This document shows positions 16,033-24,779 of a stretch of 64,000 nucleotides of DNA, piece by piece. This DNA comes from CAYZJV01 sp049310885. Lineage in GTDB: Bacteria > Spirochaetota > Spirochaetia > Sphaerochaetales > Sphaerochaetaceae. The DNA lies in contig NZ_JBMDYO010000001.1 of the NCBI RefSeq assembly GCF_049310885.1, positions 496,001-560,000 on the forward strand, read 5' to 3'. How positions within the stretch are numbered: the stretch's first letter is position 1; every line of letters starts with the position of its first letter. A program made the translations under genes and the position numbers. The notes under the pieces were generated by a model, which did not search any database, had not been told where the DNA came from, and worked only from the letters and a program-made list of their open reading frames with translations.

Positions 16033-17110
16033 GTAAATCGACTCCTCTCTCCTTCAACAATGAAACCGAGTCGGTGACATGAGCAGAGGAGAAACTGTTC
16101 ATATGGATAAACAACTGTAGCGCTTGTCGAATGATTGGCCAAGCGACCGCAGCCCCTGTTCCCTCTCCCAGGCACATCTTTAAAGATAATAGAGGCTTCA
16201 CATCGAGAAAGGCCAATAGATGGGGATGCCCGCCTTCATTTGATTCATGGCAAAAAACCATATATTGCTTGGCATGCGGTTCAACAGCGATAGCGATAGT
16301 AGCAGCGACTGTTGCAATAAATCCATCGACTAGGATAACCGAATGTCCATGCGCTGCCGCCAACATCCCCCCTACCATGGCTGCGATTTCGAATCCTCCG
16401 AATATTCGCAATATCTCCAATGGATCGGATTGCTTTCCATGATGATCCAACGCCTTTCCGATCACAGTCCGTTTATGGTTTAGGCCGCCCTGGTCGATTC
16501 CAGCACCTCTACCGACGCAAGTATCAAGTGGTAAACCTGTATATGCGGCCATGATAGCAGAAGCACTACTAGTATTGCCAATACCCATCTCTCCAAAGGC
16601 AAAAATCCTATGTCCGGTTGTAAAAAGGTCTCCAACCAATTCCACTCCCGTTGTGAGAGCCTGTTGTAATTGCTGGTGATCCATAGCGGGTTTGTTGAGA
16701 AAATTATTGGTCCCCCAAGCAATTTTTCTACCAATAATCGCAGAGTTTGAGCCAAAGTCATGAGCAACACCGACATCCACAACATGGAGGTCCATTTCCT
16801 CCATTGCACAGAGGAGTCCGATTGCACCACCTCCCTGCACAAAATTCTCACATTGCTGCCAAGTTATTTCCTGTGGACTGGAGGAGACTCCCTCCTCGAC
16901 AATCCCATGATCTGCCGCAAAAAGGAGCAATTGCGGCCTGCCCAGATCGAGATCGAGCCGTCCAGTCATTTCTACGAGATCAACAACCAGATGTTCCAGA
17001 ATTCCAAGTGAGAGTTGGGGTTTGACTTTCCCATCCCAGATTGCCCATGCCTTAGGACGAAGCTTCTGGTATCGAGGTTCTACTTTAGGTAATATGATCT
17101 CTTTTCCCAT
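16016..17110 (-). CDS. cobT: nicotinate-nucleotide--dimethylbenzimidazole phosphoribosyltransferase
   Basis: This 364-residue enzyme activates the lower-ligand base by transferring ribose phosphate from nicotinate mononucleotide. It shows F-A-A-D-H-G-I-V-E-E-G-V-S near residue 67, the G-E-M-G-I-G-N-T-S-S-A-S block, and the catalytic Glu in L-G-E-G-T-G-A-A-V-A near the C-terminus. It is the first gene of cobT-cobU-cobS, which covers only the nucleotide-loop stage; no corrin-ring gene is in the window, which suggests cobinamide salvage. No cobalamin riboswitch is visible in the 90 bases before the upstream gene. Confidence 0.94.
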   Translation of the reverse strand: MGKEIILPKVEPRYQKLRPKAWAIWDGKVKPQLSLGILEHLVVDLVEMTGRLDLDLGRPQLLLFAADHGIVEEGVSSSPQEITWQQCENFVQGGGAIGLLCAMEEMDLHVVDVGVAHDFGSNSAIIGRKIAWGTNNFLNKPAMDHQQLQQALTTGVELVGDLFTTGHRIFAFGEMGIGNTSSASAIMAAYTGLPLDTCVGRGAGIDQGGLNHKRTVIGKALDHHGKQSDPLEILRIFGGFEIAAMVGGMLAAAHGHSVILVDGFIATVAATIAIAVEPHAKQYMVFCHESNEGGHPHLLAFLDVKPLLSLKMCLGEGTGAAVAWPIIRQALQLFIHMNSFSSAHVTDSVSLLKERGVDLHENEV

Positions 17111-17155
17111 GGACGACAGTCTACCGGCACTCCTGCCCGGTGTCCATACTGTACT

Positions 17156-17181
17156 AAGGGCTGCCCTTCCGGACAGCCCTT
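17156..17181 (-). terminator. hairpin downstream of the 5'-nucleotidase gene
   Basis: AAGGGCTG and CAGCCCTT form an 8-base stem with a 10-base loop in the 90-base gap between the nucleotidase gene and cobT. There is no convincing T run on the minus strand, so termination may be weak. Confidence 0.45.
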
Positions 17182-17200
17182 AAAATCGGTAAAAATCAGA

Positions 17201-19120
17201 CTATTTAGCCGGATAGAGCTTAGGATACGAATTCTTCATACCTCGCTGTACCCAAAGATTTGGAATGACCAACCAGTTGTTGTCTACAGAGGGTTCTATC
17301 TCACCCTTCTTCTCAAAAGCCTCCATCAGGTAATAACGTAAATCCTTATCCGTGGAGAAGAGAATCCTATCTAAAGCGACTTCAGGAGTAATGCCCGCAG
17401 CTGCGAGATGCCCACCACCACCTTGTGCACGGTAGGAGTTTATAGCTACTGTATAGGTCTTGTCATATTGGAAGGCGTTTCCTTTGGTGAGAGTCTTGAT
17501 GGTAACCCGTTGTCCGGCAGGCTTGGTTATATCCACTACATAATTGATCCCTGCAAAACTATCATAATTGTAGTATCTGGTAGCTGTATCATAGGTGTTG
17601 TATCGGGTATTGAAAATGAGATTCCCCTCTGCATCACGCTTGAAGTTGATCAAATCGTCATCAAGGGATTTCATCTGGTTGAACCAATTCTCGTAGGAAT
17701 ATTCCAGAAAAGCTTTAATTTCTCGACCAGTCATTTCCATGGTGAAAAGCAGATTCTCATAGGGATACAGGCTGAACATATCGCGTACATAGACTGGCCC
17801 TTCCTCTATAGTAGCATCGAGCGATAGAGGTGCTGATACCGAAAGATCCGCTCCCGTCTTTTCCAGCTGAATCTGGTGGATGAGATCGACGAATTTGGAA
17901 TCACCGAACATTGAATCCCGTGAAGATATCGTCTCGCTGATAGAGCCGACCTCCCGGGACACCCATGTGGTTACCTCATCAATCGCATCCTGATACTTTG
18001 CTATGAGTTCGGAATTCGGTTCATAGGTCTCCATCATTATCGTCGAACCGTCAATACTCTCCAGACTATATGAAGATCCAGAAGGCGAGAATCTGGCTGT
18101 GGCGACCGCCACTGAACGTCCTCCATTCATTGCCCCAACAATGACGACCTCTTTTCCAGAGGGACTTTGGACCACCATATTGGTATCCTGATGATCATGG
18201 CCTGTGAAGATGACATCGAAGCCTTCAACTTGTTGGGCGACCAATTTACTAGCATTCTCGTTTCCCAATTCATCGGCATCTCCGCTGTAGGTTTCATCCA
18301 CTCCTGCGTGGAATAGACCGACGATCAGGTCGGGAGACTCAGTCTCCTGGATAATTGGTATCCACTTCTTCGCAGTCTGTACCATATCTTCAAAACGGAC
18401 ACCCTCATACAGATTCTGTGGCAACCATTTTGGGATATAGGGTGTGACCATACCCAAGATCGCTATCTTCAATCCATCTCGCTCGATAACCACATAAGGA
18501 TCGATAACAGGTTCACCAGTAGCAATACTCACGGCATTGGCAGCCACGTAAGGATAATCTGCCTGGTCATAGACCTTTGTGTAGACATCTGGACCAGCTT
18601 CGATATCGTGATTCCCCACCGATGCTGCATCATACCCCATGTCATTCATCACACTGGGAACAATGTGGGGAGTCTCGGTCGCAACAAAATTATAGTAGTA
18701 GACAATCGGTTGCCCTTGGAGCACATCGCCATTGTCGAGCAGGATTACGCTCTGATCTTTTGAACGTTGCTCTTCTACATATGCAGAGACATGCATCTGA
18801 CTGGTCGCAGCCTCAGTATTGCGCATGAAATCGTAGGGGAATATATTCCCATGCATATCGCTGGTAGTAATGATCTTCACGACCTTGGTGCCTTCAGCGA
18901 CCTCTTGTGTTGTTTCCCCAACGACTACAGGAACCTCCGGTTCAACCACTGTTTGTGCTGGTTGCTCAACCGGTTGGACTTGCACCTCCTCTACAACCGG
19001 CTGTGGTGCAGCAGTCGGCTCTATAGGCTCCACTTGGCTAGTTGTTGCACAACCGATGAATGCAAAGGCGATAATCGCAATAATTGCAAACGATAAGAGA
19101 CGTATATGTTTCTTTTTCAT
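17201..19120 (-). CDS. 5'-nucleotidase / 2',3'-cyclic-nucleotide phosphodiesterase-type lipoprotein
   Basis: This 639-residue surface or periplasmic protein starts with a lipoprotein signal (K-K-K, hydrophobic core, lipobox F-I-G-C). A Pro/Val/Glu-rich linker follows, then a metallophosphoesterase domain with T-S-D-M-H-G-N, D-N-G-D-V-L-Q-G, G-N-H-D-I-E and G-H-D-H-Q-D, and a C-terminal 5'-nucleotidase domain with the N-S-Y-R-A-Q-G-G-G-G substrate loop. This is the UshA/CpdB layout, which dephosphorylates extracellular nucleotides for salvage of nucleosides and phosphate. I chose ATG 19120 because it begins the signal peptide and GGAGGA precedes it. It is divergent from the DMT transporter gene. 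Confidence 0.91.
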   Translation of the reverse strand: MKKKHIRLLSFAIIAIIAFAFIGCATTSQVEPIEPTAAPQPVVEEVQVQPVEQPAQTVVEPEVPVVVGETTQEVAEGTKVVKIITTSDMHGNIFPYDFMRNTEAATSQMHVSAYVEEQRSKDQSVILLDNGDVLQGQPIVYYYNFVATETPHIVPSVMNDMGYDAASVGNHDIEAGPDVYTKVYDQADYPYVAANAVSIATGEPVIDPYVVIERDGLKIAILGMVTPYIPKWLPQNLYEGVRFEDMVQTAKKWIPIIQETESPDLIVGLFHAGVDETYSGDADELGNENASKLVAQQVEGFDVIFTGHDHQDTNMVVQSPSGKEVVIVGAMNGGRSVAVATARFSPSGSSYSLESIDGSTIMMETYEPNSELIAKYQDAIDEVTTWVSREVGSISETISSRDSMFGDSKFVDLIHQIQLEKTGADLSVSAPLSLDATIEEGPVYVRDMFSLYPYENLLFTMEMTGREIKAFLEYSYENWFNQMKSLDDDLINFKRDAEGNLIFNTRYNTYDTATRYYNYDSFAGINYVVDITKPAGQRVTIKTLTKGNAFQYDKTYTVAINSYRAQGGGGHLAAAGITPEVALDRILFSTDKDLRYYLMEAFEKKGEIEPSVDNNWLVIPNLWVQRGMKNSYPKLYPAK

Positions 19121-19233
19121 GGACTCCTCCCGGATTCTAGGACTACATTTCCATTCCCACGACAAGTGTATCCCCGCCATGGAATATTCTCAAGCCGCTT
19201 TCTCAAAGAACACTCTTATGATAGGATACTTTC

Positions 19234-20160
19234 ATGCATAGGGCAATCGATTATCTCATGGCAGCCGGCATCGGTAGTACCATCTCATTTATGGTCGTGT
19301 TCAATACTCGATTCGGCGAAGTTGCATCTATGCCTGTGTCATTCATTTTCAACCACTCTATCGGAATTATCATCATTACCATTATCATGGCATTCCTACG
19401 GATCCGACGCGGTACGCCAGCAGTACGGCAAAAAGCCCCATGGTACCTTTGGTTCGGAGGAGCCTTTGGATTTCTCATCCTGAATGCGAACTTCATCACT
19501 ATTGTGAATATTGGAGCATCACTGGCAATGGCTACGGCTGTGTTCGGACAATCTCTCGGATCACTCATGTTCGATCTAACCGGATTCATGGGAAGAAAGA
19601 CATATCCAATCAGCCGAAAAAAAGCATTCACCCTATCGGTAAGTTTCATCGGTATCGCAATTATGGCATCGCAAGGTGGAACATTCGCTATTCCCTACGT
19701 TGTAATCGGTATCCTCACCGGTGTGATCACAATGATTCAAATGGTCTACAATTCACGTTTCGCAGCCTATAAAGGGGTATTCTTCAGTGCCCGGAACAAT
19801 GTTCTCTCAGGTTTACTCATCGCCATAACTATATACCTGTTCACTGCAGCTGAAGAGACGGTCAACGCATTTTCCTCACTAGCCGAGGTTCCAATCTATC
19901 TGATGCTCGGAGGGGGGCTGCTTGCTATTGTAGTCGTCTCAGGAACAAATCATGTCATTCCCCGGATTCCAGCCCTCTACTCAGCCCTATTGCTCAGCAG
20001 TGCACAAATCATCACCTCGATCGTAATCGATTACTACCTATACGATCTTTTCAGCGGAAGGCTATTGCTGGGTGCAGTGATCATCCTATTGGGAATGATG
20101 GGTAATGTCTGGGTAGATTGGCAGGACAAGACCGCTCGGGGTAAACCTTCAGTGGTTTGA
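19234..20160 (+). CDS. DMT-superfamily permease (DUF606/YdcZ-like)
   Basis: This 308-residue protein has about ten hydrophobic helices in two similar halves (about 1-150 and 151-300), the arrangement of the DUF606/YdcZ branch of drug/metabolite transporters. Family traits include the N-terminal G-S-T-I-S-F segment, the A-V-F-G-Q-S-L-G motif in the first half and L-L-L-S-S-A-Q-I-I in the second. Many relatives are single-repeat proteins acting in pairs; here both repeats are fused. Substrate unknown. Its last 12 bases overlap the convergent MutY-like gene. Confidence 0.82.
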   Translation: MHRAIDYLMAAGIGSTISFMVVFNTRFGEVASMPVSFIFNHSIGIIIITIIMAFLRIRRGTPAVRQKAPWYLWFGGAFGFLILNANFITIVNIGASLAMATAVFGQSLGSLMFDLTGFMGRKTYPISRKKAFTLSVSFIGIAIMASQGGTFAIPYVVIGILTGVITMIQMVYNSRFAAYKGVFFSARNNVLSGLLIAITIYLFTAAEETVNAFSSLAEVPIYLMLGGGLLAIVVVSGTNHVIPRIPALYSALLLSSAQIITSIVIDYYLYDLFSGRLLLGAVIILLGMMGNVWVDWQDKTARGKPSVV

Positions 20161-21090
20161 CGGTATACCAAAATCTGGGGGGCTCTCCTCCGATATCTTG
20201 GCATGCTCCTCTATGAAACCCTCTTCAACAAGGGCATTCAGACAGGAGAGCACCCGATCCTGTGGAAATGGCAAGCGCTGTAGCACATCAGGAAGAGAAA
20301 GTGATCCCTGTTCGGTGAACACCACGAGAAGAAGACCCCGGATCTGACGGTTAGAATTGGCAAATGTTGCTTGTTTCTGGTAGTGTGCACTCCTTCGGTT
20401 CGGATTTACCAGATGACCTTTCAAATAGACTCCGTAATCCATAAGTGCATAATACCATTGCTTTACGTCTGATTGGAAAGTAAGCAGCTCGCGCAAGATC
20501 TTTTGAAGATCCCTATCGGCGACCTTATCCATGGATGGGAAAAATTGGTGGATCAATACCCGCCTGATATTTGTTTCTAAGTAGATCGACTCCTTTCCAT
20601 AGGCAAAAGCCATTACTGCCGCTGCCGTCGCAGGTCCTATCATTGGGAACTGTAGCAACTGCTCATAATCGGCAGGTAGGGTCCAACCGTAATCTTCACT
20701 TTTCAAAGCAATATTCCGGATTGCCAGAGCCCGTCTGTTATATCCCAGTCCGCGCCAAGCGGCGAGCACATCCGATAGTCCGCTATTTGCCATAGCGTGG
20801 AAGTCAGGCCACTTCTCAAGGAACAGCTGGTACTTGGGGAGGACACGTTCGGTCTGTGTCTGTTGGAGCATGAGTTCGGAAAGGAGTATCCGGTAGGGAT
20901 CTGTCGTTTCACGCCACGGGAATTGTCGGCCATGGAGATCATAATATACCCAGATCCGATCACTGAAATACTGCAAAGCTTCCTGTCGATCCGATTCTTT
21001 GAGCGATGTATAAGAAACCGGGTCGAAGAGCCAGGAATCGGTTTCCTTTGTTGGTTTAGTCGGAGATTTTCGTGGGTTCTTTGGCTTCAT
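20149..21090 (-). CDS. MutY-like HhH-GPD adenine glycosylase lacking the iron-sulfur cluster
   Basis: This 313-residue protein has a HhH-GPD glycosylase core: L-S-E-L-M-L-Q-Q-T-Q, as in MutY with its catalytic Glu, W-R-G-L-G-Y, and the helix-hairpin-helix F-P-M-I-G-P-A-T-A-A-A. MutY removes adenine mispaired with 8-oxoguanine. Two departures are clear. The Asp of the L-D-G-N-V-K-R-V strand is Glu here (L-E-T-N-I-R-R-V), and the C-terminal four-cysteine cluster is missing, replaced by a cysteine-free stretch with N-P-N-R-R-S-A-H-Y. The end resembles a winged helix rather than the MutT-like MutY domain. Clusterless MutY relatives are known in other lineages. I chose ATG 21090, 34 bases inside the upstream permease gene; a further in-frame ATG lies 75 bases upstream. 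Confidence 0.8.
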   Translation of the reverse strand: MKPKNPRKSPTKPTKETDSWLFDPVSYTSLKESDRQEALQYFSDRIWVYYDLHGRQFPWRETTDPYRILLSELMLQQTQTERVLPKYQLFLEKWPDFHAMANSGLSDVLAAWRGLGYNRRALAIRNIALKSEDYGWTLPADYEQLLQFPMIGPATAAAVMAFAYGKESIYLETNIRRVLIHQFFPSMDKVADRDLQKILRELLTFQSDVKQWYYALMDYGVYLKGHLVNPNRRSAHYQKQATFANSNRQIRGLLLVVFTEQGSLSLPDVLQRLPFPQDRVLSCLNALVEEGFIEEHAKISEESPPDFGIPSNH

Positions 21091-22219
21091 GACGTCCGTT
21101 TCTGCGTTTTTCCCGTGCTGCCCTTCTCTTTGCCCGCTCACGTGCCCTTCGACGCTCCTCCTCAACTACTTTCCTGTAGGATTTTCCACTACCGATCATG
21201 ACTGCTACCGGTTTGAGGGAATTCACGTTTGCACAAACAATCTGGAGTACGCTGGTGATAGGAACCGCTAGGAACATGCCTGCCACACCCCAGATGAAAC
21301 CCCACAAGGAGAGCGATACGAGAATAACGAAGGGACTGAGATTGAGTTGCACCCCTTGTATACGGGGATCAAGGATATTACCCAATACAGTCTGGATAGA
21401 GATCATCAGAACGGCAACATATATGATATTAGCCCAGTTGGGGAAGAACTGGAGAAGTGCCATGGTAATGGTCATTACGGTTATGATGATTGATCCTATG
21501 CTGGGTATGAAATTCAGAATGAAAGCCAAGACACCCCACATGATCGCAAAATCCAAGCCTGTAGCTAAACATGCCAGATAGAACAGGACTCCTGTGGCAA
21601 TACTGATAAGCGATTTCAGCAGGAGATACTTGGAGATCTGTCGGTTTACCCGTTCAAACAATACCGCGATCCTCATTCCCTTTCCTTGGGGAGCTGCGAT
21701 TTTGAGCTTTGGGATAAGCGACTGCCTCTCCAATAATAGGAAGAGAACGAAAATATAGATAAGCGATGCCATCGATACCACGCTGATAGCTTTCTCACTG
21801 ACAGAAGAGAGGGAACTGAGGATCAATCCCTGCCAATCGAAATTGATATAGGCAAGGAAACTCGATCCAGTCTCAAGATCGAGCAATTCGGCGAGCCATG
21901 CATCTATGACCGTGAATCGTCTGATATACATGGGCAATCGTTGGACCAGTCGATCGATCGTAAAGAAGAAGAACCATCCAGCGAACAAGAGTATGATAAG
22001 CAATAGGAGCATTGCGATCATGACTCCAAGCCAGCGAGGAATCTTCATTTTTTCGAGTCTATTGAGGAAAGGATTGAAAAGGAGGAACAGAAAGACAGAG
22101 ATGAACAGAGGTAATGTAACCGCTGAAGCTATCTTCATCGCTGCAGCAACAAGGATGACAGCGATAATGAGCAAAGCCGATTTGCCCGCATCTCTGGGGG
22201 TTTTGGTGTTCTCCAACAT
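21056..22219 (-). CDS. AI-2E-family membrane permease
   Basis: This 387-residue protein has eight predicted membrane helices with the AI-2E (UPF0118) pattern: two N-terminal helices, a cytoplasmic-like loop, and the C-terminal block with F-I-P-S-I-G-S and D-P-R-I-Q-G-V-Q-L-N-L-S-P-F-V-I-L-V-S-L. The tail is very basic (R-R-R-A-R-E-R-A-K-R-R). Members include TqsA-like exporters and sodium/proton or metabolite transporters; the substrate here is unknown. I set the start at ATG 22219, because the upstream part of the open frame overlaps the divergent trmJ-like gene. Confidence 0.87.
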   Translation of the reverse strand: MLENTKTPRDAGKSALLIIAVILVAAAMKIASAVTLPLFISVFLFLLFNPFLNRLEKMKIPRWLGVMIAMLLLLIILLFAGWFFFFTIDRLVQRLPMYIRRFTVIDAWLAELLDLETGSSFLAYINFDWQGLILSSLSSVSEKAISVVSMASLIYIFVLFLLLERQSLIPKLKIAAPQGKGMRIAVLFERVNRQISKYLLLKSLISIATGVLFYLACLATGLDFAIMWGVLAFILNFIPSIGSIIITVMTITMALLQFFPNWANIIYVAVLMISIQTVLGNILDPRIQGVQLNLSPFVILVSLSLWGFIWGVAGMFLAVPITSVLQIVCANVNSLKPVAVMIGSGKSYRKVVEEERRRARERAKRRAAREKRRNGRHEAKEPTKISD

Positions 22220-22274
22220 GTTCCCACTATATGCCAGCTTGGATAATACTGCAATATCTGTTATTACATGGCCT

Positions 22275-23021
22275 ATGGAAAAGAACTCCAATCTGGATAG
22301 AATCAGAATAGTATTGGTCGAACCGCAAGATGGTGCCAATATCGGCTCGGTCTGCAGGGCAATGAAGACCATGGGTATCCATGATCTGGCCATTACCGGC
22401 GATCGGCAATACGATGAGAATAGGGTCAGGACCTTGGCTCTGCATGCTTACGATCTCTATGAGAACCATAGCCGATATGCAAATCTAGCAGAGGCCCTTT
22501 CTGACAGTGTACTTTCGGTAGGAGCCTCTCGAAGGAGAGGAAAGAACCGCAAGTATTTTGCCTTGCTCCCGGAACAGATGGCAAAACGAATCGACGCTAC
22601 TGGAGAAGGTAGGGTTTCCATCGTCTTCGGCCGTGAAGCCGATGGATTGACTGATGCCGAACTCAACCTTTGCCATATGGGTGTCCGCATTCCCACAAGC
22701 GATGCATTCCCCAGCCTCAATCTCTCCCAAGCTGTACAGGTTATCACCTATACCCTCTTTCGAGAACTCACATCGACCGCTGGCTTTGAACCCATTGTCG
22801 AATCACGATTGCAAAAACTATCTCAGACAGTCGGAGAGTCGTTCGAGAAAATCGATTTTTTTAAACAGGATGAAAAATCAGAAGTCGAGCGGTTCTTTCG
22901 TGATATATTCGCACGTGCAACTTTGAGTGAGGGTGAGGCCAAACGGCTGGAGAAGATGTTCATAAAAATGGCTCGCATACGAATCCACAAAAACATGGAC
23001 AAGGACACAAGAGGCCAGTAG
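22275..23021 (+). CDS. trmJ: TrmJ-like tRNA/rRNA 2'-O-methyltransferase (SPOUT)
   Basis: This 248-residue protein begins with I-V-L-V-E-P-Q-D-G-A-N-I-G-S-V-C-R-A-M-K, the N-terminal SPOUT signature of TrmJ, which methylates the ribose of tRNA position 32. The cofactor-binding knot is seen as I-V-F-G-R-E-A-D-G-L-T, R-I-P-T-S and S-L-N-L-S-Q-A-V, and a C-terminal helical extension (about 165-248) fits TrmJ length (about 245). The start at ATG 22275 is chosen to begin just before this signature; the ribosome-binding site is weak. The GDPD gene begins 9 bases downstream. Confidence 0.88.
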   Translation: MEKNSNLDRIRIVLVEPQDGANIGSVCRAMKTMGIHDLAITGDRQYDENRVRTLALHAYDLYENHSRYANLAEALSDSVLSVGASRRRGKNRKYFALLPEQMAKRIDATGEGRVSIVFGREADGLTDAELNLCHMGVRIPTSDAFPSLNLSQAVQVITYTLFRELTSTAGFEPIVESRLQKLSQTVGESFEKIDFFKQDEKSEVERFFRDIFARATLSEGEAKRLEKMFIKMARIRIHKNMDKDTRGQ

Positions 23022-23030
23022 ACTTATCGT

Positions 23031-23837
23031 ATGAAGGAACCATTTTTAACCCCCACTCCCCGTGTGGTAGCCCACCGTGGAGACAGCCATCACTATCCAG
23101 AAAATACGATCGAAGCTTTCACCAGTGCAGTTAAGATGGGAATCGATGTCATTGAAACCGATGTGCATCTCACCCGAGATGGGCACGTGGTTATCTGGCA
23201 CGATCCTACTCTCGATAGGAATACCGATGGAACTGGAAAGGTAGAGGACCACACACTCGAGGCGTTGAAAAGACTCGATGCAGGCTTCACATTCACACAG
23301 GATGGGGGATCAACCTTCCCATTCCGTGGAAAAGGTATCTGCATGGCAACATTGGCTGAGGCTTTGGAGGCATGCCCCGGACAGCGGTTCAATGTTGATC
23401 TGAAAAGCAAGAACCCTGAAATAGTTCATGCCTTCAATAAAATTATAACCGAACATGGTGCAGAAGACAGGGTTCTCTGTGCTAGTTTCCATATGAACAA
23501 CCTTAGACTCATGAGGAAGCTGAATCCCCGAATCCTCACCAGTGTCACGACAATGGAAGTTGTCCCGCTCTTGTTTCGTCAGAAGCTGGGCATCTTGCCA
23601 AAGAACTTAGGCATGGATAGGACTTTGGTATTCCAGGTACCGGTCAAGCAGTGGGGAATCCAAGTAATCACTCCCGATTTCATCGAAGCTTTTCACAAGC
23701 GTGGGGCGATCATCCAGGTTTGGACGATCAATGACAGTACCCTCATGCGTTCATTGTTCTCCATGGGGGTAGATTCCATCATGACCGATGACCCGGGCAC
23801 AGTTATCCGGGTCGCCGAGGAGTTGGGATTACGCTAA
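23031..23837 (+). CDS. glycerophosphodiester phosphodiesterase
   Basis: This 268-residue TIM-barrel enzyme hydrolyses glycerophosphodiesters to glycerol 3-phosphate and an alcohol. It has the GDPD signature A-H-R-G-D-S ... P-E-N-T-I-E-A-F, the metal site E-T-D-V-H-L-T-R-D-G-H-V-V-I-W-H-D, and the C-terminal Q-V-W-T-I-N-D ... D-S-I-M-T-D-D-P-G block. No signal peptide, so it is cytoplasmic, like UgpQ. It probably shares a transcript with trmJ upstream and is convergent with nagB, 12 bases away. Confidence 0.92.
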   Translation: MKEPFLTPTPRVVAHRGDSHHYPENTIEAFTSAVKMGIDVIETDVHLTRDGHVVIWHDPTLDRNTDGTGKVEDHTLEALKRLDAGFTFTQDGGSTFPFRGKGICMATLAEALEACPGQRFNVDLKSKNPEIVHAFNKIITEHGAEDRVLCASFHMNNLRLMRKLNPRILTSVTTMEVVPLLFRQKLGILPKNLGMDRTLVFQVPVKQWGIQVITPDFIEAFHKRGAIIQVWTINDSTLMRSLFSMGVDSIMTDDPGTVIRVAEELGLR

Positions 23838-23849
23838 CGGAATTACCGC

Positions 23850-24677
23850 TCAGTCGGCTTCGTCAGGAATGAGAAGACATTCCGGTGGAAGATGCTCAGC
23901 CTCTATATCCTTGAAATAGTTATAGGTGCCAACCTTCAATTCCACCGTAGACGCTTCATCGCATACGATTATCGCCTTTGGATGCATTTGCAAAGCACTG
24001 GCGGTCCACCCATGACCTACCGGACCTTCAACAACTGCCTGTAAGGCACGTGCCTTTGCATACCCATTGACCAACAACAACACTTCCTGTGCATCCATTA
24101 CTGTCTTTACCCCGACAGTAATTGCCGTAGAGGGAACCTTGGAGATATCGTTACCGAAGAAGCGTGAATTCATCACCTTCGTATCGTGGGTGAGCGATTT
24201 AACCCGGGTAACCGACTGGAGCGAGGAGAATGGTTCATTGAAAGCAATATGACCATCGGCTCCGATTCCACCGAGAAATAATCGAATACCACCGAAATCC
24301 TCTATCTTATGTTCGTATAAAGCACATTCCGCGACAATATCCTCTGCATTGCCATTCGGAATATGGACTTGGTCTTTAGGAATATCGATATGACTGAACA
24401 GATGGTCCCACATGAAGGCATGGTAACTTTGCGGATGATCTTCGGGCAGTCCAATATACTCGTCCATATTGAAGGTGACCACATGCTTGAATGATAAATC
24501 ACCCCTCTGGTGCATGGCAACCAACTGCTTGTAGGTACCAACTGGAGAAGATCCGGTTGGCAAACCGAGGACAAATGGTTTCTCAGCGGTCGGACCGAAG
24601 TCTTTTATGGCTTTGGCTATATAATTTGCAGCCCAACAGGAGAGCTTTTCGTAATCTGGTTCAATGATAAGGCGCAT
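23850..24677 (-). CDS. nagB: glucosamine-6-phosphate deaminase
   Basis: This 275-residue enzyme converts glucosamine 6-phosphate to fructose 6-phosphate and ammonia, feeding amino-sugar carbon to glycolysis. Family motifs are clear: L-P-T-G-S-S-P, the catalytic region F-N-M-D-E-Y-I-G-L-P (general base Asp), G-I-G-A-D-G-H-I-A-F-N-E-P, and the T-A-I-T-V-G-V-K-T block. The C-terminus differs slightly from E. coli NagB but the length is right. GGAGGA lies upstream of ATG 24677. A promoter and a perfect palindrome in the leader suggest amino-sugar control by a repressor. No nagA or transporter gene is adjacent. Confidence 0.93.
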   Translation of the reverse strand: MRLIIEPDYEKLSCWAANYIAKAIKDFGPTAEKPFVLGLPTGSSPVGTYKQLVAMHQRGDLSFKHVVTFNMDEYIGLPEDHPQSYHAFMWDHLFSHIDIPKDQVHIPNGNAEDIVAECALYEHKIEDFGGIRLFLGGIGADGHIAFNEPFSSLQSVTRVKSLTHDTKVMNSRFFGNDISKVPSTAITVGVKTVMDAQEVLLLVNGYAKARALQAVVEGPVGHGWTASALQMHPKAIIVCDEASTVELKVGTYNYFKDIEAEHLPPECLLIPDEAD

Positions 24678-24707
24678 GGCAATCCTCCTATGATTGATAA
24701 TAGGTCT

Positions 24708-24730
24708 CTAGTGGTCTTCACGACCACTAG
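24708..24730. promoter_or_regulatory. palindromic candidate operator in the nagB leader
   Basis: CTAGTGGTC and GACCACTAG are perfect 9-base inverted repeats separated by TTCAC. It lies over the predicted transcription start of nagB. The half-sites AGTGGTC/GACCACT equal those of the GntR-family DasR/NagR site as I recall it, but the spacer is 5 instead of 2 bases. It could also be a hairpin terminating mnmA, though no T run follows. Confidence 0.5.
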
Positions 24731-24734
24731 AAAG

Positions 24735-24763
24735 ATTAAACCACGATTCAGCTCTCGATACAA
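24735..24763 (-). promoter_or_regulatory. sigma-70 promoter of nagB
   Basis: TTGTAT (24758-24763) and TTTAAT (24735-24740) on the minus strand with a 17-base spacer; the -10 matches 5 of 6. The palindromic candidate operator begins 4 bases downstream of the -10. Confidence 0.6.
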
Positions 24764-24779
24764 GGAAATGCAGGAAAAG

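Noticed and set aside
17111..17200. Possible cobalamin riboswitch before cobT
   Set aside because: The gap is only 90 bases, holds a simple hairpin, and lacks the B12-box sequence; too short for the aptamer.
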